From Caulobacter sp. RHG1 (GTDB lineage Bacteria > Pseudomonadota > Alphaproteobacteria > Caulobacterales > Caulobacteraceae), in assembly GCF_013181195.1 (NCBI RefSeq), contig NZ_SMZP01000001.1, positions 372,001-436,000 of the forward strand: DNA of 64,000 bases, in the 5' to 3' direction. A program made the translations under genes and the position numbers. Positions 46,161 through 55,893 of this stretch are shown here, piece by piece. The notes under the pieces were generated by a model. It saw nothing but the letters and a program-made list of their open reading frames with translations. It was not told where the DNA came from and made no database searches. Position 1 is the first letter of the stretch. Each line of letters starts with the position of its first letter.

Positions 46161-47434
46161 GCCTTGACGATCGCCGGCACGCGGAAGCGGCCGCCCAGCA
46201 GTTCGGCGCGCGGCAGATAGGCCCGCAGATAGAGCGCGAAGGGCCCTGCCTTCGGAGCCGGCAGCCAGTTGGCGCTGCGCTCGCCGCCGGGGTCGCTGCG
46301 GCCGATCCAGATATCCAGCCCGCCGTCGGCGTTGCGCTTGAGGCCCGGCGTGCGGTCGCCGATCGTGTAGCGCTTGATCGGATTGTCGGTGAAGAAGAAC
46401 TGCCCGTCCGGCAGGGCCTCGTACATCGACAGCGACCAGAAGCCGTCCAGCGGCAATTGAGCCGGCAGGCTGAGGCGATAGAGGCCATCGCCCGTGAAGG
46501 TCCCCGCCCCGTCGTCGCCGGCCACCTTCAGGTACGAAGCCTCGGCCACGGGCAGCGCGCCCAGGCCCTGCAGGGCGACGATGGCGCGATAGAGATAGTC
46601 CTGACCGTAGTCGCCCAGGTTCGGCCGCGGATACGACCAGCCGCTGGTGAACACCTGCCGGCCGCGCGCGAAGACGGCGATCATCTTGGCCTGCTCGATC
46701 CCGGCCGTCGCGGTGGCGGCGTCGAACGGCCCCGCGCCCAGGAAGGCGGCGGAGCGAGCCAGGATCTTGCCGTCCGTCGCCGGCGCGGGATCGCTGGCCA
46801 GCAGCGCCCGGGCGGCGGCGAAGTAGTCGCTCGGCGCGGCATCGCGGGCGGCGAAGGCCGGGACCGGAGCGGCAGGCGGGCCCTTCACCACGAAGCCGTC
46901 CTGGGCCTTGTGGGCGGCGGCCAGATCGGCGTCGCCATCAACTAGGGTGCGGACCAGCAGCCAGGCATGCGGCGTGGCGATCCGCACCGGGTTCGGACCG
47001 CTGGAGGCCTGGCCCGGTCCGCACAGGGTGAAGGTTCCGCCCTGCCCGCCGATAGTGCGCGTCCCCAGCACCACGTTGTTGTTGGTGAACATGTCCATCA
47101 CCGCCACGCTGTAGTAGCGCGCGCCCAGTGGCGGGATGGTCAAGGTGACGGGCCCCTCGGAGAGATCCAGGAAAGCCGTCGAATAGAGCGTGTCGTTGTT
47201 GGGCGTGGTGACCGCGCGGCTGGTGTGGTCGGCCAGGGTCCGGGTGTGGGTCAGCGTGTTGATCGCCGCGCCGGGCGCCTTCAGCGTCCGAGCCCGGGTC
47301 GTGGCCATCTCGATCAATGGCAAGGCATAGAGATAGGCGTCGCGCGCGGCCGTCGCGTCCCCCTCTGCGGCGTTCGCAAACACGGGCGCGAAGCCCAGCA
47401 CGCCGGCCGCCGCCAGCAGTTCCCGACGGTTCAT
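46157..47434 (-). CDS. DUF1254/DUF1214 domain exported protein
   Basis: A 425-residue exported protein with a signal peptide ending near ANAAEG (residue 21). The N-terminal DUF1254 part has the family sequence VTTPNNDTLYSTAFLDLSEGPV, and the C-terminal DUF1214 part has GFWSLSMYEALPDGQFFFTDNPI. I chose the ATG at 47434, preceded by GGGGAGGGG. An AACATTTGTT core like that of the two MFS leaders lies immediately upstream at 47447-47461. The biochemical function of the family is unknown to me. Confidence 0.87.
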   Translation of the reverse strand: MNRRELLAAAGVLGFAPVFANAAEGDATAARDAYLYALPLIEMATTRARTLKAPGAAINTLTHTRTLADHTSRAVTTPNNDTLYSTAFLDLSEGPVTLTIPPLGARYYSVAVMDMFTNNNVVLGTRTIGGQGGTFTLCGPGQASSGPNPVRIATPHAWLLVRTLVDGDADLAAAHKAQDGFVVKGPPAAPVPAFAARDAAPSDYFAAARALLASDPAPATDGKILARSAAFLGAGPFDAATATAGIEQAKMIAVFARGRQVFTSGWSYPRPNLGDYGQDYLYRAIVALQGLGALPVAEASYLKVAGDDGAGTFTGDGLYRLSLPAQLPLDGFWSLSMYEALPDGQFFFTDNPIKRYTIGDRTPGLKRNADGGLDIWIGRSDPGGERSANWLPAPKAGPFALYLRAYLPRAELLGGRFRVPAIVKA

Positions 47435-47446
47435 GCCGCCCCTCCC

Positions 47447-47461
47447 CAACATTTGTTTGAG
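47447..47461. promoter_or_regulatory. AACATTTGTT motif before the DUF1254 gene
   Basis: On the minus strand the sequence TCAAACAAATGTTG lies directly upstream of the GGGGAGG ribosome site. The AACAAATGTT core is identical to that of the leader at 17009-17037 and is placed at the same distance from the start codon. Confidence 0.4.
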
Positions 47462-47559
47462 AGGCAGTGAACGCGCGATCGACCCAGGAGGCAAGTCGGG
47501 AGCTGGACCGAAGATCGGGGGATGAGGTCGACCTCCGGTCCGCCCCCACACGCTGCGCG

Positions 47560-47976
47560 CTACGCTGCCCGGGCGTGACGTGCGGCGTGAACCACTTCCT
47601 GCAGGGTGATGATGGTGGCGTCGACGCGCTCATGCGGGTCCGAACCGACCACCTTTCGGGCGACCGGCGACGACAGCGCGCCGCGCAGATGACCGAGGGC
47701 GCGCGGCGGCGCCACCAGGATCACATGGTCGAACGACTGCCGGCAGATCAGGTCGTCCAGCTTCTTGCCCAAGGTGCGTAGGAACGCCTTCTCGGCGCGG
47801 TCACGCACGTCGCCTGAATGGACGATGTGGGTCGGCCCCTCGTGCTCGTGATGCTCGCGCATCCCCGGCAGCCATTCCGGACGGTCATGCAGCGGACCAT
47901 CGATGCGGGCCTGCTCCAGCAGGCGGGCGCGATGGCCGTCGGCGACCACCACCAGAGTTCTTGCGTCGGGGGTCAT
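47560..47976 (-). CDS. Host-attachment-family protein (baeRF-like)
   Basis: A 138-residue cytoplasmic protein of the 'required for attachment to host cells' family. The N-terminus RTLVVVADGHRARLLE and the end KVVGSDPHERVDATIITLQEV are typical. The fold resembles release-factor-like (eRF1/Pelota) domains, from family knowledge. Its name comes from Agrobacterium work and should not be taken as evidence of pathogenicity. Confidence 0.83.
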   Translation of the reverse strand: MTPDARTLVVVADGHRARLLEQARIDGPLHDRPEWLPGMREHHEHEGPTHIVHSGDVRDRAEKAFLRTLGKKLDDLICRQSFDHVILVAPPRALGHLRGALSSPVARKVVGSDPHERVDATIITLQEVVHAARHARAA

Positions 47977-48067
47977 GAAGGCTCCTTGCGTCGACCACGC
48001 CTGAACCCTGCGCCCGCCCGCTCCGTCGGCGGATGATCGGCGTCAATTCCGCCGCCGGACCAGCTCC

Positions 48068-48874
48068 TTAAGGAGCTTCGTCCTTCTTGGTCTTCTCGGC
48101 CAGCTTGGCCAGCACGCGGCCACGGCCCTTGCTGAGCGCGGTGACCACGCCGCGGAAGGTGCGGACCTCCTGGTCGCTGAGCCGCGCGCGCGCCAGCGGG
48201 GCGCGCAGGTTGCGCACCATCGACGGCTTCTTCTCCGGCGGATGATAGAAGCCGGCCTTGTCCAGCTCGCCTTCCAGATGTTCGTACAGGCCCAGCAGCG
48301 CCGACTGGTCGGCGGGCTCTTCGACGTTCTGCTCGAACTTCTTCCAGGGCCGGTCGTCCTGGGTCATCTTCCATTCGTAGGCGTTGATCGACACGGCCTG
48401 GGCCAGGTTCAGCGACCGGAAGCGCTCGTCGATCGGGATCGAGACGATGGCCTGGCACAGGGCGATGTCGTGGGTCTCCAGGCCCGCGCGCTCGCCACCG
48501 AACAGCAGGCCGACGGCGCGGCCCAACGCAACATCCTCGGCCAGGTGGTTGGCGCTCTCACGCGGCGTATAGACTGGCAGGCGCGTCTCGCGCGGCCGGG
48601 CCGTGGTGGCGTAGACCAGCTTGAGGTCGGCGATGGCCTCTTCCAGCGTGTCGAAGACCTTGGCGTCGTCCAGAGGCCAGCTGGCGCCCGAGGCGCTGGG
48701 CCAGGCCCGCTCCTGCGGCCAGCCATCGCGAGGCCGCACCAGACGCAGGTCGTACAGCCCGAAATTGGCCATTACCCGAGCCACCGCACCGATGTTCTCA
48801 GCCAGCTGGGGCTCGTTGAGGATGACGCAAGGCGGCGTGACTTTGGGCGGGACGGGCTGGAGTTCGTCGGTCAT
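48068..48874 (-). CDS. TrmJ-type RNA 2'-O-methyltransferase (SPOUT)
   Basis: A 268-residue SPOUT-superfamily enzyme that methylates ribose in RNA using S-adenosylmethionine; the TrmJ group acts on position 32 of tRNAs. The N-terminal PCVILNEPQLAENIGAVARVMANFG is the substrate arginine/Asn motif, and GLLFGGERAGLET plus SLNLAQAVSINAYEW form the knotted cofactor site. I chose ATG at 48874; 12 open residues lie upstream. Confidence 0.9.
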   Translation of the reverse strand: MTDELQPVPPKVTPPCVILNEPQLAENIGAVARVMANFGLYDLRLVRPRDGWPQERAWPSASGASWPLDDAKVFDTLEEAIADLKLVYATTARPRETRLPVYTPRESANHLAEDVALGRAVGLLFGGERAGLETHDIALCQAIVSIPIDERFRSLNLAQAVSINAYEWKMTQDDRPWKKFEQNVEEPADQSALLGLYEHLEGELDKAGFYHPPEKKPSMVRNLRAPLARARLSDQEVRTFRGVVTALSKGRGRVLAKLAEKTKKDEAP

Positions 48875-48953
48875 CCGCACCCTTTGCCGCCGACCACACG
48901 CCTCTTGCAAGCTTTAGCGCGCAGCCGAACCGCTACAGCCGCGTTTAGCCCGC

Positions 48954-49949
48954 ATGTCGCGCCGCGCCCTCCTGACCGCCCTCGCCGTCCTGCCGCTGCT
49001 GGCAGCCTGTGGCGAGAAACCGATGCTGGGCCAGGAAGAGCCCGCCATCGATCCCAAGGCGTTGCAGAAGCGGATGGAGGAGATCGCCGCCCGCGCCGCG
49101 CCGGCCACTCTGGGCGTGGCGGTCATCGACCTGGGCACCCGCCAGCTGTGGGCGTTCAACGGCGAGCGACCTTTCCCGCTGGGGGCTGCGTCCCGCATCC
49201 CGATCCTGGCGGCCGTGATGGGCGAGATGGAGGCCGGACACCTTCAGCCGACGGAGACCATCACCATCCGCGACGTCGACCTGTCGCCGCCGCCCAGCGC
49301 CGTGGCCGACGCCTGGCCTAGCCGTCAGGACTACACCGTCGCCGAGCTGGAAGCTTTGGGCCGGGCCGGCGACACCACGGCCCTGGACGTCCTGACCAAG
49401 CGCATCGGCGGCCCCGGCGGCGTCAATGGCTGGCTGCAGGTCGAGCGGCTGGACCACGTCAGCGTCGATCGCTATCGCCGCCAGGTCGCCACCGACGCCC
49501 GCGGCCTCGCCTCGTTCCGCGCCGACTGGAAGACCGAGGAAGCCTGGCAAAAGGCCATCGACTCCGTCCCAACCGCCGAGCGCGCCGAGGCCGGCCGCGA
49601 ACGCGGCGCCGACCAGCGCGACACCGCCACGCCGATCGGCATGATCCGCCTGCTGGAAGCGTTCCTGAACCGCGAGCTGGTCAGCCGTCCCGACGCCGCC
49701 CGCCTGCTGGGCCGCGATCCGGGCTATCTGACCGCCGCCCTGCCCAAGGGCGCGCGGCTGATCCAGAGCGCCGGGACCTCGCCGATCAATCTGGGCGTCT
49801 CGCCGTCGATCCACAGCATCGCCGTGGCCGAGCTGAAGGGCGGCCAGCGCATCGCCTTCGTGATCTTCCTCACCGCCTCGACCCAGGACGCCGCGGCGCG
49901 CGAAGCCATCGTCGCCGACGTCGGGCGTGCAGTGTTCAAGGAATTCTAA
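48954..49949 (+). CDS. Class A beta-lactamase-like lipoprotein without catalytic residues
   Basis: A 331-residue lipoprotein (lipobox LAAC, Cys19) with the class A serine beta-lactamase fold, seen in aligned segments IGGPGGVNGWL and TPIGMIRLLEAFL. The three active-site motifs are lost: SxxK reads S80-R-I-P83 where Lys is required, SDN reads GDT, and KTG reads QSAG. It is therefore probably not a penicillin hydrolase and may bind a ligand or cell-wall fragment. Its end overlaps the kinase pseudogene by 4 nt. Confidence 0.8.
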   Translation: MSRRALLTALAVLPLLAACGEKPMLGQEEPAIDPKALQKRMEEIAARAAPATLGVAVIDLGTRQLWAFNGERPFPLGAASRIPILAAVMGEMEAGHLQPTETITIRDVDLSPPPSAVADAWPSRQDYTVAELEALGRAGDTTALDVLTKRIGGPGGVNGWLQVERLDHVSVDRYRRQVATDARGLASFRADWKTEEAWQKAIDSVPTAERAEAGRERGADQRDTATPIGMIRLLEAFLNRELVSRPDAARLLGRDPGYLTAALPKGARLIQSAGTSPINLGVSPSIHSIAVAELKGGQRIAFVIFLTASTQDAAAREAIVADVGRAVFKEF

Positions 49950-52487
49950 CCGCGCCGGACCTGCGCCAAGGCCTCCAGCAACTGCGCGGGGTGCAGCGGC
50001 TTGGCCAGGTGCAGATCGGCTCCCGCGGCCTGCGCGGCCGCGACGTGCTCTTCCATGGCGTTGGCGGTCAGCATGATGATCAGCATCCGAGGACCGTGCG
50101 ACGCGGCCTCGCGAGCCCGGATCGCCCGGGTGGCGGTCAGGCCGTCCATGACCGGCATCTGCATGTCCATCAGCACCGCGTCGAAACGGTCCTCATCCAG
50201 CGCATCCAGCGCCGCCTGGCCGTCCTCGACCATGGTCAGGTCGACGCCAAACGGCTCCAGCACGATCTCGACGACCTTTCGGTTGGTCGGATGGTCCTCG
50301 GCGACCAGCACACGCAGGCCTTCCAGCGAGACCTCGTCCTGAACTTCCGCCTCCACCTCAGGCGCGGCGTCCGCCAAGCGCGGCAGAGGCAGCACGACCT
50401 CGAAGCGCGCGCCCTGGCCTGTCACCGATTCCGCATCGATCCCGCCGCCCATCATCTCGGCCAGAGCCGCGCAGATGGAGAGGCCCAGGCCGGTGCCGCC
50501 GAACTGGCGGGTGATCGACTGGTCGGCCTGGACGAAGCGCTTGAACAGACGCTCGCGCACGTCGCCGTCGAAGCCCACGCCGGTGTCGCGCACGACGAAG
50601 CGCAGGGCGCCGTCGACGCAATCGACCTCCAGCGACACCTCACCTTCGCCGGTGAACTTCACGGCGTTGGCCAGCAGGTTCGACAGGATCTGGCTGATCC
50701 GCGCGGCGTCGCCCTCATAGGTCCCGGCCGCCTCGGGCGAGACCGACCAGCGCAGGGTCAGGGCCTTGGCTTCGGCGGCGGCGGCGTGCAGCTCGGCCAT
50801 GCCGCGCACCAGCTGGACCAGGTCGAACGGCGCCGGGGTCAGCTGGAACTCGCCGGCCTCGATCTTCGAGACGTCCAGGATGTCGCCCAGAACCTGCTCC
50901 AGCAGCCGACCCGACGAGGACACCAGGGCGGCCATCTCGCGGCGGACGGCCGGATCCTCCTCGTCGGCCAGACGGTCGCCGATGGCGATCACCCCGTTCA
51001 GCGGCGTGCGCAGCTCATGGGACATGTTGGCCAGGAACACCGACTTGGCCTGGTTGGCCCGCTCCAGCTCAACGGTGCGGGCGGCGACTCGGTCTTCCAG
51101 CGAGCGACGCAGCTCGACATTGCGATCGCGCTCTCCCCGCAGCGTGCGGGCAAGAGCGCCGATCTCGTCGTCGCGGGCCTCGATCGCCTCGGTTCCATCG
51201 CCGCCGTTGAGACGCTGAGCACGCCAGGGCGCCCAGCGGCGCGGCGACCATCTGGTTGGTCAGGCGATAGAGCAGCAGCACCTGGATCGCTACGCCGATA
51301 AAGCCGAACAGCAGCACCCAGGAGGCGGTCTTCAGCGACGACCAGACGATCTCCTCCGACGGGAAGCTCATCAGGAACCACCACCCCGGCTCCGCCATGC
51401 GGCCATAGGCGATCAGCCGGTCGCCGTTCGGCGACAGGAGCGTGCCGACCGAATGATGCTGCGCGCGGATATGCGCCACGAGCGGATTGAGGTTGTTGCC
51501 GGCCTCGAACCGACGCAGCGCCTCTGCGTCGACCACGCCGTTTCGCGCCAGCCCCTGAGCCGCCACCAGCTCGCCGCTGTCGGTGACGATCATGTTGCGC
51601 GCGCCAGGCAAGGCGTCGGCCACCGCGCGCAGCAGGTAGGAGTCCAGCGACAGACTGGTGCCGAACGCACCCAGGAAGCGGTCCTTGTAGTAGAAGGGGG
51701 TCACGCAAGCGGCGTTCAGGCTGTTGCCCGTCGGATCGGTGATCATGCGCCGCAGCTTCGTGCACTTCATCACCCCTTCGGGGTTGTGCTCCGGCAGGAT
51801 CAGCTGGGCGATCTCCTCGTTGACGATGCTGAGGTCAGCCGGCGCGGTCTGGCGGTAAAAGGTCAGTCGGTCCGGGCGCTGCGGCCCGAACATCAGCAGA
51901 CGCATGTCGGGCGAGAAGAAGTAGAAGTTGTCGTAGTGGCCGATCTCGGCCTCGCCCGTGCCCGACACCACGTCCAGCGCCGACAGGTACAACGACCGCT
52001 CGAACGTCGTCAGGCTGTCGGCGCGCGAGAGAAACGCCCCGACGCCGTAGACGAACTGGTCACCCAGGCGCGCGCCGTCGAACAAGCCCGGCGCCGAGCG
52101 CCGCGTACCGTCGCCATGGTCCGGGAACAGCCGCTCGAAACGCGTCCCGGCGCCGGGGCCCTCGCCCTGGTCCAGCCGCCGGGTCAGGGCTCCGCCCGCT
52201 GCGGCATGCACCTTCACCAGGTCCGAGAACAGGCGATCCTCGGTCTTGACCCGCTCGCTGACATACTCGGTCAGGTGCCGTTTTTGAGTGTCGACCGCAC
52301 TCTCGCGCACGAACACGAACGCCGCCGCGGTCGCCACGCCCGTCACCGCGATCGACAGGATCGCCACCATGGTCAACAGACGCCGCGCCAACGGCGTACG
52401 GACCTCTGCGGTCGCGCCCTGATCTGTATTCAACGCCAATCCCCAGGCCCCGTCTGGCGCCCCGCCCCTTCCGGAAGTAGAGCGCAT
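49946..52487 (-). pseudogene. Hybrid histidine kinase, split by a frameshift in the HAMP linker
   Basis: Two minus-strand frames join into one kinase. The upstream part (52487 down to about 51229) encodes two membrane helices around a large periplasmic Cache-like sensor (ITDPTGNSLNAACVTPFYYKD...), ending in MVAAPLGALA. The downstream part, in the +1 frame, resumes with RAQRLNGGDGTEAIEARDDE, HisKA (SHELRTPL), HATPase (DTGVGF, FGGTGLGLSI) and a receiver (VLMDMQMPVMDG). The shift lies around 51220-51230. It may be a true inactivating mutation, a sequencing error or a recoding site. Start alternatives are ATG 52487 and TTG 52433. Confidence 0.82.
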
Positions 52488-52682
52488 CTTCGCCACGCGC
52501 TCCAGTCCGCATCGGGGCTGGCGTCCCCAAAACACAGGCTCTCGCCGCGAACTGGCCCCAGGTGGCGCCGTCCGGCTTTTCCCTGGCGACGCAACAGTCT
52601 ATAGCCTCCCCGTCCGCGCCGCTTCCTGGCCCTGTGCGCCAGATCGCCGCAAGCGCGCCACCGCCAGAGGAACATCCCCGCA

Positions 52683-53894
52683 ATGGCCAAGATTAAAGTC
52701 GCCAACCCCGTCGTCGACATGGACGGCGATGAAATGACCCGGATTATCTGGAAGCTCATCAAGGATAAGCTGATCTTCCCGTACCTGGATCTGGAACTGG
52801 ACTACTACGACCTGTCGGTCGAGAACCGCGACGCCACCAACGACCAGGTGACGATCGACGCCGCCGAGGCGACCAAGAAGCACGGCGTCGCCGTCAAGTG
52901 CGCGACCATCACCCCCGACGAGCAGCGCGTCGAGGAGTTCAGCCTGAAGAAGATGTGGAAGTCGCCGAACGGCACGATCCGCAACATCCTGGGCGGCGTG
53001 ATCTTCCGCGAACCGATCATCTGCCAGAACGTGCCGCGCCTGGTGCCGGGCTGGACCCAGCCGATCATCGTCGGCCGTCACGCCTTCGGCGACCAGTACA
53101 AGGCCACCGACTTCCTGTTCCCGGGCAAGGGCACGCTGTCGATCAAGTTCGTCGGCGAAGACGGCGAAACCATCGAGCACGAAGTGTTCAAGAGCCCGTC
53201 GGCCGGCGTGGCCATGGGCATGTACAACCTCGACGACTCGATCCGCGACTTCGCCCGCGCCTCGTTCGCCTACGGCCTGGGCCGCGGCTATCCGGTCTAT
53301 CTCTCGACGAAGAACACCATCCTGAAAGCCTATGACGGCCGCTTCAAGGACATCTTCCAAGAGATCTTCGACGCCGAATACGCCGACCAGTTCAAGGCCA
53401 AGGGCATCCACTACGAGCACCGCCTGATCGACGACATGGTCGCCTCGGCGCTGAAGTGGTCGGGCGGCTACGTCTGGGCCTGCAAGAACTACGACGGCGA
53501 CGTGCAGTCGGACATCGTCGCCCAGGGCTTCGGCTCGCTGGGCCTGATGACCTCGGTGCTGATGACGCCGGACGGCAAGACGGTGGAAGCCGAAGCCGCC
53601 CACGGCACGGTGACCCGTCACTATCGCCAGCATCAGAAGGGCGAGAGCACCTCGACCAACTCGATCGCCTCGATCTTCGCCTGGACGCGTGGCCTGGCCC
53701 ACCGCGCCAAGCTGGACGACAACCAGGAACTGGCCAACTTCGCCGCCACCCTGGAAAAGGTCTGCATCGACACCGTCGAAAGCGGCTTCATGACCAAGGA
53801 CCTGGCTCTGCTGGTCGGCGACAAGCAAGGCTGGCTGACCACGGAAGGCTTCCTCGACAAGATCGACGAGAACCTCCAGAAGGCCATGGCCTAA
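52683..53894 (+). CDS. icd: NADP-dependent isocitrate dehydrogenase
   Basis: A 403-residue TCA-cycle enzyme converting isocitrate to 2-oxoglutarate, of the eukaryote-like homodimeric type ([21 protein letters not shown] at the start, [11 protein letters not shown] and [19 protein letters not shown] near the end). It is soluble. It is monocistronic, with a strong terminator downstream. Confidence 0.96.
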   Translation: MAKIKVANPVVDMDGDEMTRIIWKLIKDKLIFPYLDLELDYYDLSVENRDATNDQVTIDAAEATKKHGVAVKCATITPDEQRVEEFSLKKMWKSPNGTIRNILGGVIFREPIICQNVPRLVPGWTQPIIVGRHAFGDQYKATDFLFPGKGTLSIKFVGEDGETIEHEVFKSPSAGVAMGMYNLDDSIRDFARASFAYGLGRGYPVYLSTKNTILKAYDGRFKDIFQEIFDAEYADQFKAKGIHYEHRLIDDMVASALKWSGGYVWACKNYDGDVQSDIVAQGFGSLGLMTSVLMTPDGKTVEAEAAHGTVTRHYRQHQKGESTSTNSIASIFAWTRGLAHRAKLDDNQELANFAATLEKVCIDTVESGFMTKDLALLVGDKQGWLTTEGFLDKIDENLQKAMA

Positions 53895-53919
53895 GACTTA
53901 AGGCTTCGGCCTGAACGAG

Positions 53920-53950
53920 AACGCCCCCGGAGCAATCCGGGGGCGTTTTT
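53920..53950 (+). terminator. Rho-independent terminator after icd
   Basis: An 11-bp perfect stem (AACGCCCCCGG / CCGGGGGCGTT) with loop AGCAAT is followed by TTT. Confidence 0.9.
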
Positions 53951-53960
53951 CGTTTGGGGC

Positions 53961-54539
53961 CTAGTCGCGCTGGACGATGGCGCCGGCGAAGTCGATCACG
54001 CACATCGCGCCCCATTGCCGGTGACCGCCACAGGCGACCCCGACGGCGCTGTAGCCCGACGAGAAGATGTTGCGCCGGTGGCCACGCCCGGCCACCCGGC
54101 TGTCGATCACCAACTGTCGCACGATGGCGCGCGCGTCGTCATGGCCGTACGAGATGTTCTCGGCGCTCATCCCGGCGAACACGCCAGCGGCCCGCAGCCG
54201 CGCACCCAGCCCGCCCACCGCCCCATGACCGACATCACCGCGCGGCCCCTGCGCCTGCGCATGCTCCCGCGCCGCCGCGTCCAATCGGCGATCGGCCTTC
54301 AGCGCCGGCAGCGGCGCCTGGCGTTCCAGGAACGCGATCGCCTCGGCCACCGCCCCCGGCTCCTCCTGTTCGAACACCCACGCCGACGCCCCCCGCAGCT
54401 CGCGCGCATACTCGCCCGGATTGGCCCGGACATAGTTCAGCTCGCCCAGCACCGCGGCGTCGAGATCTGCGGAATGGGCCATAGCTGGGAGGAGGACGGC
54501 GACGACGGCGCAGACGCGCGCCAAAGGACGGCACAACAC
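53961..54539 (-). CDS. CAP/SCP-domain exported protein
   Basis: A 192-residue secreted protein. A signal peptide ends near AHSADL (residue 24). The CAP domain has AREHAQAQGPRGDVGHG (first His), ENISYG, and SRVAGRGHRRNIFSSGYSAVGVACG (second His and the HRxNI motif). Bacterial CAP proteins are of unknown function. GTG at 54539 is the longest start; TTG at 54536 is an alternative. Confidence 0.87.
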   Translation of the reverse strand: MLCRPLARVCAVVAVLLPAMAHSADLDAAVLGELNYVRANPGEYARELRGASAWVFEQEEPGAVAEAIAFLERQAPLPALKADRRLDAAAREHAQAQGPRGDVGHGAVGGLGARLRAAGVFAGMSAENISYGHDDARAIVRQLVIDSRVAGRGHRRNIFSSGYSAVGVACGGHRQWGAMCVIDFAGAIVQRD

Positions 54540-54719
54540 GTGTCGTTACTCGCGATACTGGAAGTCCCCTGAAGCGAGACGTAGCACGATGCAGAAAGCC
54601 ATCAACAGCGCCCGCGTTGTCGCACAGCACCCACAAGCGGTGAAGCTTGCAGGAGGCCAATGGACCTTTGCGAGAACCAGAGTCATCATGCCCTCAAAAC
54701 GTGCACGGGAGGGCGCACT
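54540..54719. other. Intergenic region before the HsdR-N-like gene
   Basis: 180 bp without a recognised gene. A GGGAGGG ribosome site precedes the ATG at 54720. A short open frame at 54589-54786 overlaps the next gene and looks spurious. Confidence 0.4.
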
Positions 54720-55784
54720 ATGGATCTGGCGACGCGGCTGGCGGAACTCCAGAAACGAACCATCGAACACCGGGAAGTCCTGTTGACGGAGGAAGCCGCC
54801 AAAACGGCTTTGGTCATGCCGTTCATTCAGGCGTTGGGCTATGACGTCTTCAACCCGTCAGAAGTGATCCCCGAGTACACCTGCGACGTCGGCACCAAGA
54901 AGGGCGAGAAGGTCGACTACGCGATCTGTGACAGCGGCAAGGTCAAGATCCTGCTGGAGTGCAAGCCAGCGTCCTCGGCCCTGAATCTCAACCACGCCAG
55001 CCAGCTCTTTCGCTATTTCAGCGTCACCGACGCACGGCTGGCGATCCTGACCAATGGCGTCGTCTTCCAGTTCTATTCAGACGTCGAAGCGCCCAACAAG
55101 ATGGACGACAAGCCATTCTTCTCCTTCAGCATGGACGCGCTGAAGCCCACCGATGTCCGGACGATCGAGAAGTTTTCCAAGCACGCGTTCGACATCGAGA
55201 AGATCGTGCAGGAGGCTGGCTTCCTGAAGCTGCAATCCCTGCTCAGGAAGGAGCTCGAGAAGGAATTCTCGGAACCTTCCGAGGAGTTCGTCCGCATGAT
55301 GGCAAGTCGCGTTCACGAAGGCCGCATCACGTCTCAGGTACGCGAGAACTTCTCCAAGCTGCTGACCAACTCGATCTCGTCGTTGATCCGAGACCTCGTC
55401 AACGAGCGCCTGTCCTCGGCCCTGAACGCATCGACCATCCCCGAGGAAGCGCCCACCGCTTCGATCGAGGAGAACGAGGCGGAGATCATCACGACGCCTG
55501 AGGAGATCTCCGGATTCCACATCGTCCAGGCCATCGCCGCCAAGCACGTCAATCCGAAGCGCGTGGTGATGCGCGACGCCAAGTCGTACTGCGCGATCCT
55601 GCTGGACGACAACAATCGCAAGAGCCTGGCGCGCCTGCACTTCAACGGCATCACGACGAAGTACTTCGGGACCTTCGCCGGCAAGGACGAGACGCGGCAC
55701 AACATCAGCGACCTGACCGACATCTACCAATTCGCCGACCAGATCGCGACGCGGCTCAAGGAGCTGGACGGCGTCAGCGAGTGA
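54720..55784 (+). CDS. Orphan HsdR-N-type PD-(D/E)XK nuclease domain protein
   Basis: A 354-residue protein whose first third resembles the type I restriction enzyme R N-terminal nuclease domain: LLTEEAAKTALVMPFIQALGYDVF, the metal-binding Asp66 (KVDYAI) and Glu80-Cys-Lys82 (ECK). The rest is charged and helical, ending in a small domain with a TKYFGTF segment. No helicase or methylase gene is adjacent, so it is a solitary nuclease-like protein. Its GC content is lower than the surroundings (one sampled 60-nt line is 57% GC), suggesting possible transfer. A defence role is plausible but unproven. Confidence 0.75.
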   Translation: MDLATRLAELQKRTIEHREVLLTEEAAKTALVMPFIQALGYDVFNPSEVIPEYTCDVGTKKGEKVDYAICDSGKVKILLECKPASSALNLNHASQLFRYFSVTDARLAILTNGVVFQFYSDVEAPNKMDDKPFFSFSMDALKPTDVRTIEKFSKHAFDIEKIVQEAGFLKLQSLLRKELEKEFSEPSEEFVRMMASRVHEGRITSQVRENFSKLLTNSISSLIRDLVNERLSSALNASTIPEEAPTASIEENEAEIITTPEEISGFHIVQAIAAKHVNPKRVVMRDAKSYCAILLDDNNRKSLARLHFNGITTKYFGTFAGKDETRHNISDLTDIYQFADQIATRLKELDGVSE

Positions 55785-55893
55785 AACCCTAAGCATGCCG
55801 AACTGCCGCAAGGACGCGCCCGTCGCACGCGAGCGCCCTTGCGGTGAACGTCGATAGCTGTGATCTATCCGCGTTAACCCTTTGGGAGGCGGC

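Noticed and set aside
54589..54786. 65-codon plus-strand frame before the HsdR-N gene
   Set aside because: It has no ribosome-binding site, overlaps the start of the next gene in another frame and has no recognisable composition or motif.
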